Source: Pseudovibrio brasiliensis
GTDB taxonomy: Bacteria > Pseudomonadota > Alphaproteobacteria > Rhizobiales > Stappiaceae
Assembly: GCF_018282095.1 (NCBI RefSeq)
Contig: NZ_CP074129.1
Span: 1 to 64,000 of the forward strand
Reading direction: 5' to 3'
Length of the DNA: 64,000 nucleotides
Shown: in pieces, positions 8,949 through 17,400 of the stretch
Layout: each line of letters starts with the position of its first letter
Position numbering within the stretch: position 1 is the first letter of the stretch
Notes under the pieces: generated by a model
Database searches by the model: none
Told to the model about the DNA's origin: nothing
Seen by the model: only the letters and a program-made list of their open reading frames with translations
Position numbers and translations under genes: made by a program

Positions 8949-9522
8949 GCTTTCTAAGTTTGAGAAACTTGAAGTTCAGCCAGTACAAGACGTTCACTGG
9001 TTGGCCGATGCCACGCCGTTGCAACGAAGGTTATATGAAGAAGCCCAAAAGCAGTTTGACGAAAAGAAAGCTGCTATCGAAGCTGGGCAAGCCTCAGAAG
9101 GAAAGCAGCGCAAGATTGTAGCTGCCGACGTGGCATATGCGGCTCATTGCGATAAGAGCTACATAAGCAAACGGAAGAATCCGGATCTTCACAACTGGAT
9201 TGAGAGCCGTTCAGCCGAGCTGAATGCTCTGGCCAAGGCGAGACGGCATTCGGCTGTGTCAAGGCGAAAGACCGTAGAAGAGGTGCGGAAAGAAAACGAA
9301 CAGCTGAAGCGCAGACGAACGAGCGAAAAGAACTATGATTACGTTGCCATAGCAGAAGCGATGCTTTGCAGTGCACTTCGTGGCGACTACCAACAAGTAG
9401 CTGAAGAGCTTAATGAACTGAAAGTGGAGAGCCAGTCACTAAGGAACCAGATTGCTCAGCTGCGTATGTCAAACAGGCAGCTGCTGAAGTCGGTTAACGT
9501 TGCTGAGAAGATAGATGGCTGA
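8941..9522 (+). CDS. Small coiled-coil mobility accessory protein (TnpC-like)
   Basis: 193 residues from ATG 8941, which overlaps the stop of the previous recombinase gene and has GGGAG upstream. It is strongly charged, with a predicted coiled coil at about 105-190 (VRKENEQLKRR, then LKVESQSLRNQIAQLRMSNRQLL). The N-terminal part has a helix-turn-helix-like stretch (AADVAYAAHCDKSYISKRKNP). This is the layout of TnpC, the small third protein of Tn554-type elements that influences orientation and frequency of transposition. The role here is by analogy. It closes the mobility operon; the next 120 bp hold the promoter of the first cargo operon. Confidence 0.65.
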   Translation: MSRLSKFEKLEVQPVQDVHWLADATPLQRRLYEEAQKQFDEKKAAIEAGQASEGKQRKIVAADVAYAAHCDKSYISKRKNPDLHNWIESRSAELNALAKARRHSAVSRRKTVEEVRKENEQLKRRRTSEKNYDYVAIAEAMLCSALRGDYQQVAEELNELKVESQSLRNQIAQLRMSNRQLLKSVNVAEKIDG

Positions 9523-9581
9523 AGCTTTAATACTCCATGCCAGTGGATACTATAGCACGGTTTTGCTCTTCAGATAAAATA

Positions 9582-9639
9582 TTGACAATTTATTTCATAT
9601 ACATTCTACTGTCCCTTGTCCTAGGACAGCGGACAAGGG
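9582..9639 (+). promoter_or_regulatory. Promoter with overlapping nested palindromic operator
   Basis: A perfect -35 box TTGACA (9582-9587) is followed after 17 bases by TCTACT (9605-9610). From just after the -10 box lie a 12-bp palindrome TGTCCTAGGACA (9617-9628) and, around it, the inverted repeat CCCTTGTCC (9613-9621) / GGACAAGGG (9631-9639). The operator covers the expected transcription start, five bases before ATG 9644, suggesting repression by the HTH protein encoded first in this operon. Confidence 0.7.
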
Positions 9640-9643
9640 TATC

Positions 9644-10204
9644 ATGAAAAGTCAAGATATAGTTATTCTGCTTAAGCTCGCGAGCCTTAGAAACCACGAC
9701 AATCAAAATGCTTCGTCGCAAAATGTGAAGCTAGAAGAGTACTCGGTTCGTAGTTTGGAAGCATCTCTTGGGATCAGTAAGACGGAAGTTAGCGCATCCA
9801 TTAACCGCAGCCTATCATCAGGACTTGCTACAAAAGACCGGAAAAGCCGGTTGATTATACCCAGCCGGAGAAATTTAACAAATTTTATCACTCATGGGTT
9901 GAAGTTTGTCTTTCCGGTTAAACTAGGATCGATGCAGCGAGGGCTTCCTACCGCTTTTGATGCGCCCGGTCTTCAAGGGAAGCTTTTCAGTGCTGGTGAA
10001 GTCATCCATGTATGGCCCTACGCTAAAGGTACAGAAATGGGACAGTCTATAACGCCACTCTTTAAATCCGTGCCCGAAGCAGCTTTAAGGGACCATCAAC
10101 TATACGATTATCTTGCATTGATCGATGCAATACGGCTGGGAAACCAGAGAGAAGCAAAACTTGCATCGGACCTCCTATCAGAAAGGCTTCAGCAATCATG
10201 GTGA
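9644..10204 (+). CDS. HTH regulator/antitoxin-like partner of nucleotidyltransferase
   Basis: A 186-residue protein with a winged helix-turn-helix in the first 75 residues (YSVRSLEASLGISKTEVSASINRSL is the recognition part). The C-terminal region is shared by proteins commonly encoded next to AbiEii-type nucleotidyltransferases (AGEVIHVWPYAKGTEMGQSITPLFKSVPEAA). It is the first gene of a tight three-gene operon; its stop overlaps the nucleotidyltransferase start by 7 bases. The palindromic operator directly upstream supports autorepression. By analogy with AbiEi, it is probably the antitoxin and repressor. It is not a recognisable AbiEi homologue, so this is inference from gene order and fold. 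Confidence 0.68.
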   Translation: MKSQDIVILLKLASLRNHDNQNASSQNVKLEEYSVRSLEASLGISKTEVSASINRSLSSGLATKDRKSRLIIPSRRNLTNFITHGLKFVFPVKLGSMQRGLPTAFDAPGLQGKLFSAGEVIHVWPYAKGTEMGQSITPLFKSVPEAALRDHQLYDYLALIDAIRLGNQREAKLASDLLSERLQQSW

Positions 10205-10905
10205 CCGTTTCAGAGCAATTGATGCGAATGCTCGAGATGGTAGCAGAAGCCTTAGGGAAGGATCTGCGCCAACGACTCGTTTTTGTTGGCGGGTGCACAA
10301 CGGCTCTCTTTATCACTGATAAAGTAACTCTTGAAGACGTCCGGGCCACCGATGACGTTGATCTGATTATTGATCTGGCTGGTTATGCTAGCTGGGCGGA
10401 TATGCAAAACACGCTGCGCGAAAGAGGATTTACAGAAACTCCAGAAGACGATGTGATATGTAGAATGCGCCTTGGAGAGCTGAAAGTCGATTTCATGCCT
10501 GACGATGAAGCCATTCTTGGCTTTAGCAACCGCTGGTACCCTAAAGGAATTGAGACTGCCCTTGATCATAAACTGACTGAAGAACTGACAATTAAAAAGC
10601 TGGCTCCAGAATTATTTGTCGCTACGAAACTAGAGGCATATCTTGGGCGCGGTAACAATGATTTGTTTTTTAGTCGGGATATGGAAGATATTCTTCTGAT
10701 TGTTGATGGTAGAGAGGAGCTATTTGAAGAGCTACAGGGCAGTGAAGCAGATATTCGAGACTATGTTGCAGAGCAATTTCGCGCTTTATTAAAGCACCGA
10801 GACTTTAGTGAGTTCGTCGAAGGGAACATAAGAGGCCCTGAAGGCAGGGCTGACATGGTGCTGGACCGTTTTGAGAAAATAAGTCAGGGTGGCGGTGGAA
10901 ACTAA
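10198..10905 (+). CDS. AbiEii/MNT-type nucleotidyltransferase (putative toxin)
   Basis: A 235-residue DNA-polymerase-beta-fold nucleotidyltransferase. The defining motif is complete: VGGCTTALF at residues 30-38, then DDVDLIID with the two catalytic Asp at 53 and 55. The third acidic position is probably Asp99 in LKVDFMPDD. Related enzymes (AbiEii, MenT) act as toxins by adding nucleotides to RNA such as tRNA acceptor ends. The C-terminal half (LAPELFVATKLEAYLGRG, SRDMEDILLIVDGR) matches the family's helical tail. Overlaps with the genes on both sides imply translational coupling. The substrate cannot be told from sequence. Confidence 0.78.
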   Translation: MVTVSEQLMRMLEMVAEALGKDLRQRLVFVGGCTTALFITDKVTLEDVRATDDVDLIIDLAGYASWADMQNTLRERGFTETPEDDVICRMRLGELKVDFMPDDEAILGFSNRWYPKGIETALDHKLTEELTIKKLAPELFVATKLEAYLGRGNNDLFFSRDMEDILLIVDGREELFEELQGSEADIRDYVAEQFRALLKHRDFSEFVEGNIRGPEGRADMVLDRFEKISQGGGGN

Positions 10906-11638
10906 TCTCGAGTTTAACATCTGTTGGCGAAGCCAGAAAGGGAGCAAGACTCCCGCAAATCAAGATTACGGTGGAGCAGCGGTACTTACAGACACAGCAC
11001 TATACATTATTGCTGACGGCTCAACGTATGGTCGAGATAGCGGCAAACTTGCTCAGAGTATTGTTTATAATCTCGTTGATTGGTATGTTGAAACGAATGG
11101 TGAGTTTTCGTTTGAAGCTCTGATCGAGCAATTACAAAAAGCTCACAAAAGCTTATCAAAGACCTTCCCTACATCTTCTGCAAGCTATGCGATCTTGCAT
11201 CTGGACAAAACGCTTCAATCTCGACTTATCCATGCTGGTGATTGCCTTATTGGTAGAGGTATAGAGACCCCACCTATCCAATGGCAAATCAAACCACACA
11301 CGTTAGTAAACGCTTTGCTAGATGCGCCGATCGACGAAATAGCCAAGAATGGTTTACGAAACAGACTTACAAGAAGCTTTAGGGCAAAGGAATTTATTGC
11401 CCCAAGTACTAAGTTGATCGAAGCTAAAAGCAACTCATTTATTTTAGCCACAGATGGCTTTTGGGCCGAACTGAGTGAAGAAGAGCAAAGCACTTTTATC
11501 GCTGGTCATGACATCGAGATCACATCCACATGTGATGACAAAAGCGTGTTATGTATTGAGATACTCGGTAAGGTGAGTAAAGAACGCTTGTGGCATCGAG
11601 ATAACTTTTACCTAAGAAAACAATCTAACTGTTGTTGA
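10889..11638 (+). CDS. PP2C-family protein phosphatase in TA-like operon
   Basis: 249 residues from GTG 10889, overlapping the nucleotidyltransferase gene by 17 bases. PP2C metal-dependent Ser/Thr phosphatase motifs appear in order: the NQD block (PANQDYGGAAV), the metal-binding ADGSTYGRDSG, HAGDCLIGRG, and LATDGFWAELS. The Asp residues of these blocks would bind the two Mn/Mg ions. No membrane segment or sensor domain is seen, and no kinase is encoded nearby. In this operon a phosphatase could remove a modification placed on the toxin or antitoxin, or sense infection. That link is inference; the enzyme family is fairly clear. Confidence 0.75.
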   Translation: MAVETNLEFNICWRSQKGSKTPANQDYGGAAVLTDTALYIIADGSTYGRDSGKLAQSIVYNLVDWYVETNGEFSFEALIEQLQKAHKSLSKTFPTSSASYAILHLDKTLQSRLIHAGDCLIGRGIETPPIQWQIKPHTLVNALLDAPIDEIAKNGLRNRLTRSFRAKEFIAPSTKLIEAKSNSFILATDGFWAELSEEEQSTFIAGHDIEITSTCDDKSVLCIEILGKVSKERLWHRDNFYLRKQSNCC

Positions 11639-11846
11639 ATGAGCGACCGGGTGCTTATCGTAGGTTTGTCTTGTTAGCATGAGGAGTTGCCGCCCAATGC
11701 TGTGGTCGCTTCTCGTCGGATAACTTAGTATCTGCTACGTTGTCTACTATTGCGTAGAATGCAGATAGATGCTGAACAGAGGAGGTCCGGTTCGTTTGGA
11801 CAGGTTAAGTGGATGTGCTCCTGCCATGCCGCTTAATGAATAATCT

Positions 11847-12035
11847 GTGGCGATTGCTTGTGACAAGCCTGATAGTTTCTGTCCGTCAAGCCAAGTTCTC
11901 GCTTTCCGGATGATCGTGGGTGTTGAAATAGACCTCTTCGTATTTGATGAGCGTCAGAGCTGTTCTACAAATCCATTATCTCGCCAGGGCCTTTTCAATT
12001 CCAAAATGTGTGAATGGCTAACACTGACTGTCTAG
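11847..12035 (-). pseudogene. IS3-family transposase fragment (copy 1)
   Basis: Read on the minus strand, this relic of about 190 bp encodes pieces of the C-terminal end of an IS3-type OrfB integrase (a PWRDN-type segment, then KYEEVY and EARA-like words), broken by frameshifts. A close copy lies at about 19255-19455. Each is followed on the plus strand by the same tandem-motif repeat, so the pair marks a duplicated scar on either side of the AraC/metallopeptidase module. Confidence 0.6.
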
Positions 12036-12039
12036 ATGT

Positions 12040-12200
12040 ACGAACCTGCAATCATCGTAATTTTCGGCCCGAGTTATCTGCATCTATCCGGGGTGTGAAA
12101 CCCAGATTATATGCGAATGAACCCACATTATCTGCTTCCAGCTTACAATTATAAGTCCCGATCCACATTAATTGCGAACGGCAAAGGTTCGGGACGAAGC
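12040..12200 (+). repeat. Tandem-motif recombination-like repeat R1
   Basis: Carries several direct copies of a word close to CATTAnnTGCGAATGAA (AGATTATATGCGAATGAA, ACATTATCTGC, ACATTAATTGCGAA). Same word and orientation as the repeats near 19500 and 37800; the inverse form is near 21950 and 46600. These look like recombinase-binding arrays at mobile-element ends. Degenerate. Confidence 0.55.
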
Positions 12201-12364
12201 AGGTATTTGCTGGCTATGCCAAAACACAGATGAGAAGTCAGTAAGGGCTGTCACAAAGTCGGCATAGAGGGATTATTACCACCTCACATTGATAGTCGGA
12301 TGATAGCTAGAGTTAAGGCATAATCAGAAGAGAACTAAGGAGCTAGGGGAAAAGTGGGGCTTTG

Positions 12365-13168
12365 ATGATCAGTAAACGTTACTGGGTATCTGCGGGGGGA
12401 GTAGTTATTCTGGCGGCGGTGGTAGCGGTTGTTTCCATTTTCAATAAAATAAGTAAACAACGGCAATTCTCTGACTATCACTTGCTTGTTGAAGCTTCAT
12501 TGCTCGATATATCTCGCTGCCTTCGAGGTGATGAAAAGCTTCAATTTACTCTCAATATAATCGACAGATTTGTACCTGGTGAGCGACAAAAAATCGAGGA
12601 AACCACACGTGCAAAAGCGGTTTTGGCAGACAAGAAAGCTCGCGGCAAAATCACGTATGGAGAGAATGAAATTCTTCTGAGTTCAGGTCCAATAGATGGG
12701 CAGCGTGATTTCGCTCCAGGAGTATTAAACGGTCCCCTTTGGGGGCGTGGGCTTTGTGGTTATAGATCAGGTTTCTTGAACAATCATCCACCTAGCCTTC
12801 AAAGGGCTGGCTGCATTAGACGAGACGGATTAGGCCGGAACAATTTTGCGATCCAGTACGGAGATGAATTCGGAACGAGGTGGTCCCTGACGGGAAGGCA
12901 ATGGGAGCGTGCCATCAAAGAAGAATTTCTGCGGCGGCGTGATGATGGCTCGATAGATCGAGAGATATCCCGCTTAAGACAATTCAGAACTGCCATGTTC
13001 TTAGCAGAGAAGAATGCAAAGATGGCTATACGAGACACTGTGATGTCACGTCGGGACACGATTTTACTCAAACGGTTCGAGATGCCAAAGAACACAGGGC
13101 ATTTTTGTCGTTTCCTGAAAAAACACCCAGGCGCAGATGCTTTGGATTGGTTGAGTTATACAAAGTAA
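12365..13168 (+). CDS. Membrane-anchored protein of unknown function
   Basis: 267 residues from ATG 12365 (a TTG directly upstream is also in frame), with AAGGAG about 25 bases upstream. One N-terminal transmembrane helix (residues 8-27, GGVVILAAVVAVVSIF) precedes a soluble, very basic C-terminal domain rich in Arg and Lys. Two regions stand out: a Gly/Pro-rich middle (GPLWGRGLCGYRSGF, near 128-142) and a long charged helical region (about 180-240). I recognise no family. It stands alone between two scar repeats in the island, so a function in defence or mobility is only guilt by location. Confidence 0.5.
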   Translation: MISKRYWVSAGGVVILAAVVAVVSIFNKISKQRQFSDYHLLVEASLLDISRCLRGDEKLQFTLNIIDRFVPGERQKIEETTRAKAVLADKKARGKITYGENEILLSSGPIDGQRDFAPGVLNGPLWGRGLCGYRSGFLNNHPPSLQRAGCIRRDGLGRNNFAIQYGDEFGTRWSLTGRQWERAIKEEFLRRRDDGSIDREISRLRQFRTAMFLAEKNAKMAIRDTVMSRRDTILLKRFEMPKNTGHFCRFLKKHPGADALDWLSYTK

Positions 13169-13334
13169 TCGTACCAAGAAAATAACAGCCTGATCAGTCA
13201 CGGCTTATGCATTAGCCAAATTGTAGTCTTTTGCAAAAGAAACATGTATCTTCCGTCCCCGGCCACAGAACGGTTCAAAGTTTACCACACGAGTAAGGCT
13301 CCGGATGCCCGTATTGCTGAGGGCTTCTAGCTAG

Positions 13335-13376
13335 ATATTTATAGACGAAGTGATGCAATCATCATGATTTTCGTGA
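13335..13376 (+). repeat. Short fragment of the scar repeat (R2)
   Basis: About 40 bp (TAGATATTTATAGACGAAGT then GATGCAATCATCATGATTTTCG) matches the segment joining the IS3 relic to the tandem motifs at 19445-19490 and, less well, 12035-12065. It is a third, shorter trace of the same element. The rest of the gap 13169-13414 shows nothing else. Confidence 0.5.
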
Positions 13377-13414
13377 GCGTCCGGTGACCCCGTCCTATCC
13401 GGCAGCACAGGAAA

Positions 13415-14248
13415 TCACGTAGCATCAACAAGCCTGATGAAAGTAGACAAATTTACCTCATCACCTTCAAAAAAAGCATAAGGGCTTTGGGCGGCAAACT
13501 CTTGAAATGCTCGGCTGAAATGGGCCTGATCAAAAAAACCAGCCTCCGCAGCAATACCCGCCAGCTGATCGTATCCATTTGAGACTATGAGTTGCCCGAC
13601 GTAATTGAACTGAATAACTCGGCAAAAGTATTTAGGAGGAAGTCCTACAACCTCTTTAAATGCAGAATGGAAAGTCCGAGCAGGAACATTACAGCTATCA
13701 ATTACTTCTGAAAGACGGATAGCTCCGTTGGCCTTCTCAATCATTTTGATCCCTTTATGCAGATAAGCTGGGGCTTTGCATATCTTAGCTGCTTGTTGGA
13801 TCAAGGCATTCTGTAATGCTGAAAGATAGCCTTCTGGGCTGGAATTACTATTGATTTTCGCGGCCAGGCAGGTATCAAACTCCGGGTGGACATTATAGAC
13901 TTCACGTGTTTGGTTGATCAGCAGTTCTCCGGAGAGGCCAAACAACTCATAAAATCCAGTGGCCCTGAACTCAGCAACTGCGTGCCCGACACCGTGCTGC
14001 CAGTGTACAACAGCGCGCTTACGAAAAAGCTGTCCGCTGAAATGGCGAAGTTTTTTTGCCTCAAAGCTTATGAGTTGGTCATCAACCTCCGCTCCACAAA
14101 ATCCGCGCCATATTATTCCCAACAGCGGGTATCCGGTGGGTGGGGATACAATATCCATTGAAACATCTTGCTCGTCAGCAATGTAAAATGCCTGAATGTA
14201 CCGCTTAAGCGCGGGTGGGGGATCACTGCGTCTATAAAGTCCAATCAT
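13415..14248 (-). CDS. AraC-family transcriptional regulator
   Basis: 277 residues. The C-terminal 100 residues form the AraC/XylS double helix-turn-helix: first HTH around IRLSEVIDSCNVPARTFHSAFKEVVG, then the family signature AGIAAEAGFFDQAHFSRAFQEFAAQSPYAF. The N-terminal 150 residues form a sensing domain without a recognised ligand (it has the FYELFGLSGELL pattern of DUF6597-like AraC regulators). It is divergent from the metallopeptidase gene at 14431, so it may control that gene through the 180-bp shared upstream region. This is inference from orientation. Confidence 0.78.
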   Translation of the reverse strand: MIGLYRRSDPPPALKRYIQAFYIADEQDVSMDIVSPPTGYPLLGIIWRGFCGAEVDDQLISFEAKKLRHFSGQLFRKRAVVHWQHGVGHAVAEFRATGFYELFGLSGELLINQTREVYNVHPEFDTCLAAKINSNSSPEGYLSALQNALIQQAAKICKAPAYLHKGIKMIEKANGAIRLSEVIDSCNVPARTFHSAFKEVVGLPPKYFCRVIQFNYVGQLIVSNGYDQLAGIAAEAGFFDQAHFSRAFQEFAAQSPYAFFEGDEVNLSTFIRLVDAT

Positions 14249-14430
14249 GTGTATAGCCCCTCTGGTTCAGCCATTTTTTACAATACTGCCCCCCACTCAG
14301 ACATCTAGCATTTCTTGGTCCCGTATTTCCCCATTGCTGTCAGGATGTTTAAAGGCTGACTGGTGCAGCACTTTTAGGCGGAATACTCAATTTTCTGGTT
14401 CTTGGCAAAACATAATCTGCGAGTATTTAC

Positions 14431-17400
14431 ATGAGACAAGCTGTTACGACGCGAAGGAACTTGAGCGATATTTCTACTTCAGGGCGGAAAAAAACTTCTG
14501 ATAAAAAACGGCTTCCAATCAGAGGCCTCCCTAAAATACATGGGGAGCATAAGTGGGCTGTTGATGAAACCGGAAGCCATCTGTGGATCGGAAAAGACAC
14601 AAATAAAGTTGCGCATTTTGAGATAATTCAGAAAAATGCTGGATTATATGCTGAACCGCATGAAACGGTGGAATTACAGGGTGTTATTCAAGACCTGTAT
14701 CCTCTTCCCGGAGATGAGGTTCTAGCGCTCATTCTGCATAAAAAAAGAGAATTGTACCTTGTTGGTATTCGTGGAAACCAACAACGCAAGATAGCTAAGC
14801 TAAAAGAAAAACCCTTAGACCTTACGGTCTCAGGGCAATCATTTGCCTATCTGAAACAAACATCAGAGGGTGCCGAACTCGTTTGTGTGGATGCCCGCAG
14901 CGGTCGCCAGATCAAAAAGGTTCCTGTAGCGAGCAGATTAACCCGACTGCGTGGCGGTCGAAATGGCGATGTTCTGCTGGCTGGTCGCAATAATCAGGTT
15001 CGACGCATCAATGTAGAAAGGCGTCCAAAAGATTCCTGCGATACTCCTTCTTGTGATCATGGCGGTTCCCGTCCTCCTGGTAGAGGTCGTTCTCCCGGCT
15101 CTGCTGCGCCTCCGGAAAAAGAGTGTTGCTGTGGCTCAGCCCGCGAACCTTCCGGGGATCCTCGTCCTCCGTCGCGCATTCCACCTCAAACACCGCCTCC
15201 ACGGGACCCATGTAAACCCCGGGATCCGGATGATCAATGCATTCCGGGTGATGATGGTGTGACCGAAGATTGCTGGGTCACCACATACCTGAATGGCAAG
15301 CTAACCCGCGTAAATATTTGTGACCCGGTAGTCCCATGCGTAACTAAGGTTCCGTTTCCTCCCAGACAAATTCAGAAAGGCCGCAATCGTCTGTTTTTGA
15401 CCTCAGGTGACGGACGGAGAACTGTTGTACTGGATGCCCGGACACTGCGTTCTGTCGAAAACCTTCGATTGCCCAAGGGTACACAAGCAAAAGCTTCAGC
15501 AGCCAGTGACAGAACGTTCTTTCTAACCCCGGACGGGAACTTAACGGCGCAGGAATTTGCACCTGCGGTGACCACTGCGGCGGCGGCCGTTCAGGCAAGT
15601 GCAGGCGTTACTCATCTAGGAAGCAGCCCGGCAGCGCAATATGACCCACTTCTCCCTCAGCAAGGTGTGCGCAATGTCATGATTATTCCGGTTTTGGAAC
15701 CGGGGCAATCTTATGAGGGTGATACGGCAGCCACGTCAAATTATCACGAGATGGCTGAAATTACCCAACGGGTGGAGGAATACTTTAAAGAAGTAAGCTA
15801 CGCTTCCCCCGAAAATACCGGGCTGAACGTGAACTTCCTTTGGTTTGGAGCTGATACGCCAACGCTTTATACAGGTCCGCCGATTGTTGCCTCTAGTCCA
15901 CTGAAAGAATATTGGGGTGATGCGTGGAATCCTGGACATATAAGTGCTTCTGTCCCGGCACCTACCGGACTGACTGTGGATTTTTCTGGAGATGAGCAGT
16001 TGCAGATCCGCTGTCATCCGGCTCCAACGGAAACTTACGATGAAGAGGAGTTTACGATCCGGTTCCCGGCGGGGAGTCATCGTGAGCGTTTAGACAATAA
16101 CCTGCCTTCAGTTACCTATAGTGCAAGCCTTGCACCGGCTCGGCGTATTTCACTTACAGGTAGTGATCGTCAGGGTAATACGTTCACATTTGCCGTTGAT
16201 ACAACAGCCCTTACAGGAACGCATATTATTGAATTAACCCGCACAGCACTTGAAGCCAACAGTGATCCGTTGGACACAATTGCTGATACGCTGGAGGAGT
16301 TGCTGGAGGCTGGTGCGCCGGGCCTTTTTGAACGTCCCTCAGTCATCTGGCATGATGATGAGAGTGAAACCGGAATGCTGCATGTTTCTGTGGCGTTTGC
16401 AGATGGTTTGGGTGGGCAGCAGCCTGTTCTGACTGATTTTGATATTAGTGATCTTTTCAACCATGTCAGCAGTTCTTCAGGAGTTTCCAAATCACTGGCG
16501 GCAAATTTTGATGTAAATAATGATGTGTCGCGCTTGCAAACATATCTGAGGCGTATCCTTACAGATGCGCATGTACGTCATCCTGCCTTTGGTGCGCGGC
16601 TTGCAAATTCTTACTTTGAGATGGTCAAAAGTGATTGGCGCCCTTGGGTTCGGCTTGATGCAGGACAGCTTGAGACGCGCATTAACCTGTCAACCAGCCA
16701 TGGCAGATATCCCTCCCGGATAACTCTGGTCAGCCAAAGCGGACTGGAAAAACTTGGCTTTGACGCGCCTACCGAAGGCACAGGAAATGACACGGACTAT
16801 TCGGGAGGTGGCGGACCTACTCTGGAAAAGAGTGCCTTATTTAACGAAGTATATACTGCAATGATCGAGGCAGCGATTGATGAGCAGGGTGAAGCTGAGG
16901 CGGCCACCAACTTTAACAGGGTCTTTAATTGCATAGGATTGGAGGATAACCCACTTCAGTGCGCCCTTGATACCATTCATAGTTTTGTTATTACGCCGGT
17001 TTATCCAGGCCCTATTTTTAGCGGAACCAATAGGGAACCGGATTTAAGCAATGGAGAAAGAGGTGCTGCGAGAAAAGAGAAGATGGAGGATCTTAATGCA
17101 GCTACCCGCAGCCATGCATTTTATCCGATTTCGGCAAGCCGTACAAAGATTGTTATGAAGCTAGCAACAGATAGCGCTACTGAATACCGGGCGTTGGGTA
17201 GCTCAGCGACACTAGCCCATGAACTGGGCCACACTTTGCTTGGCTATTCTGACCTTTATTCAGGAGGTTCATACCGTAACCAAGTTCAGTATGTCGATAA
17301 TCTGTGCCTTATGGGGGATACCTCTTCCTTCTCTCATTTCTGTGCTTATCACAAACGTATCAAAGGCTGGTTGTCAGATGATGCGACGGTTGTTTTTGAT

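Larger units (their letters stand above)
11639..12364. other. Intergenic stretch with transposon scars
   Basis: No intact gene is visible. It contains an IS3-type transposase relic on the minus strand (about 11847-12035), a tandem-motif repeat region (about 12040-12200), and about 160 bp before the next gene that holds its ribosome-binding site (AAGGAGCTAGGGG) but no clear promoter. Confidence 0.6.

Noticed and set aside
3704-9522. Calling the module Tn554 or a gamma-mobile-trio outright
   Set aside because: Gene number and sizes do not match exactly and homology cannot be tested here; only the layout is similar.
11847-12035. Plus-strand 62-codon gene
   Set aside because: It is the complement of an IS3 transposase relic and has no ribosome-binding site.
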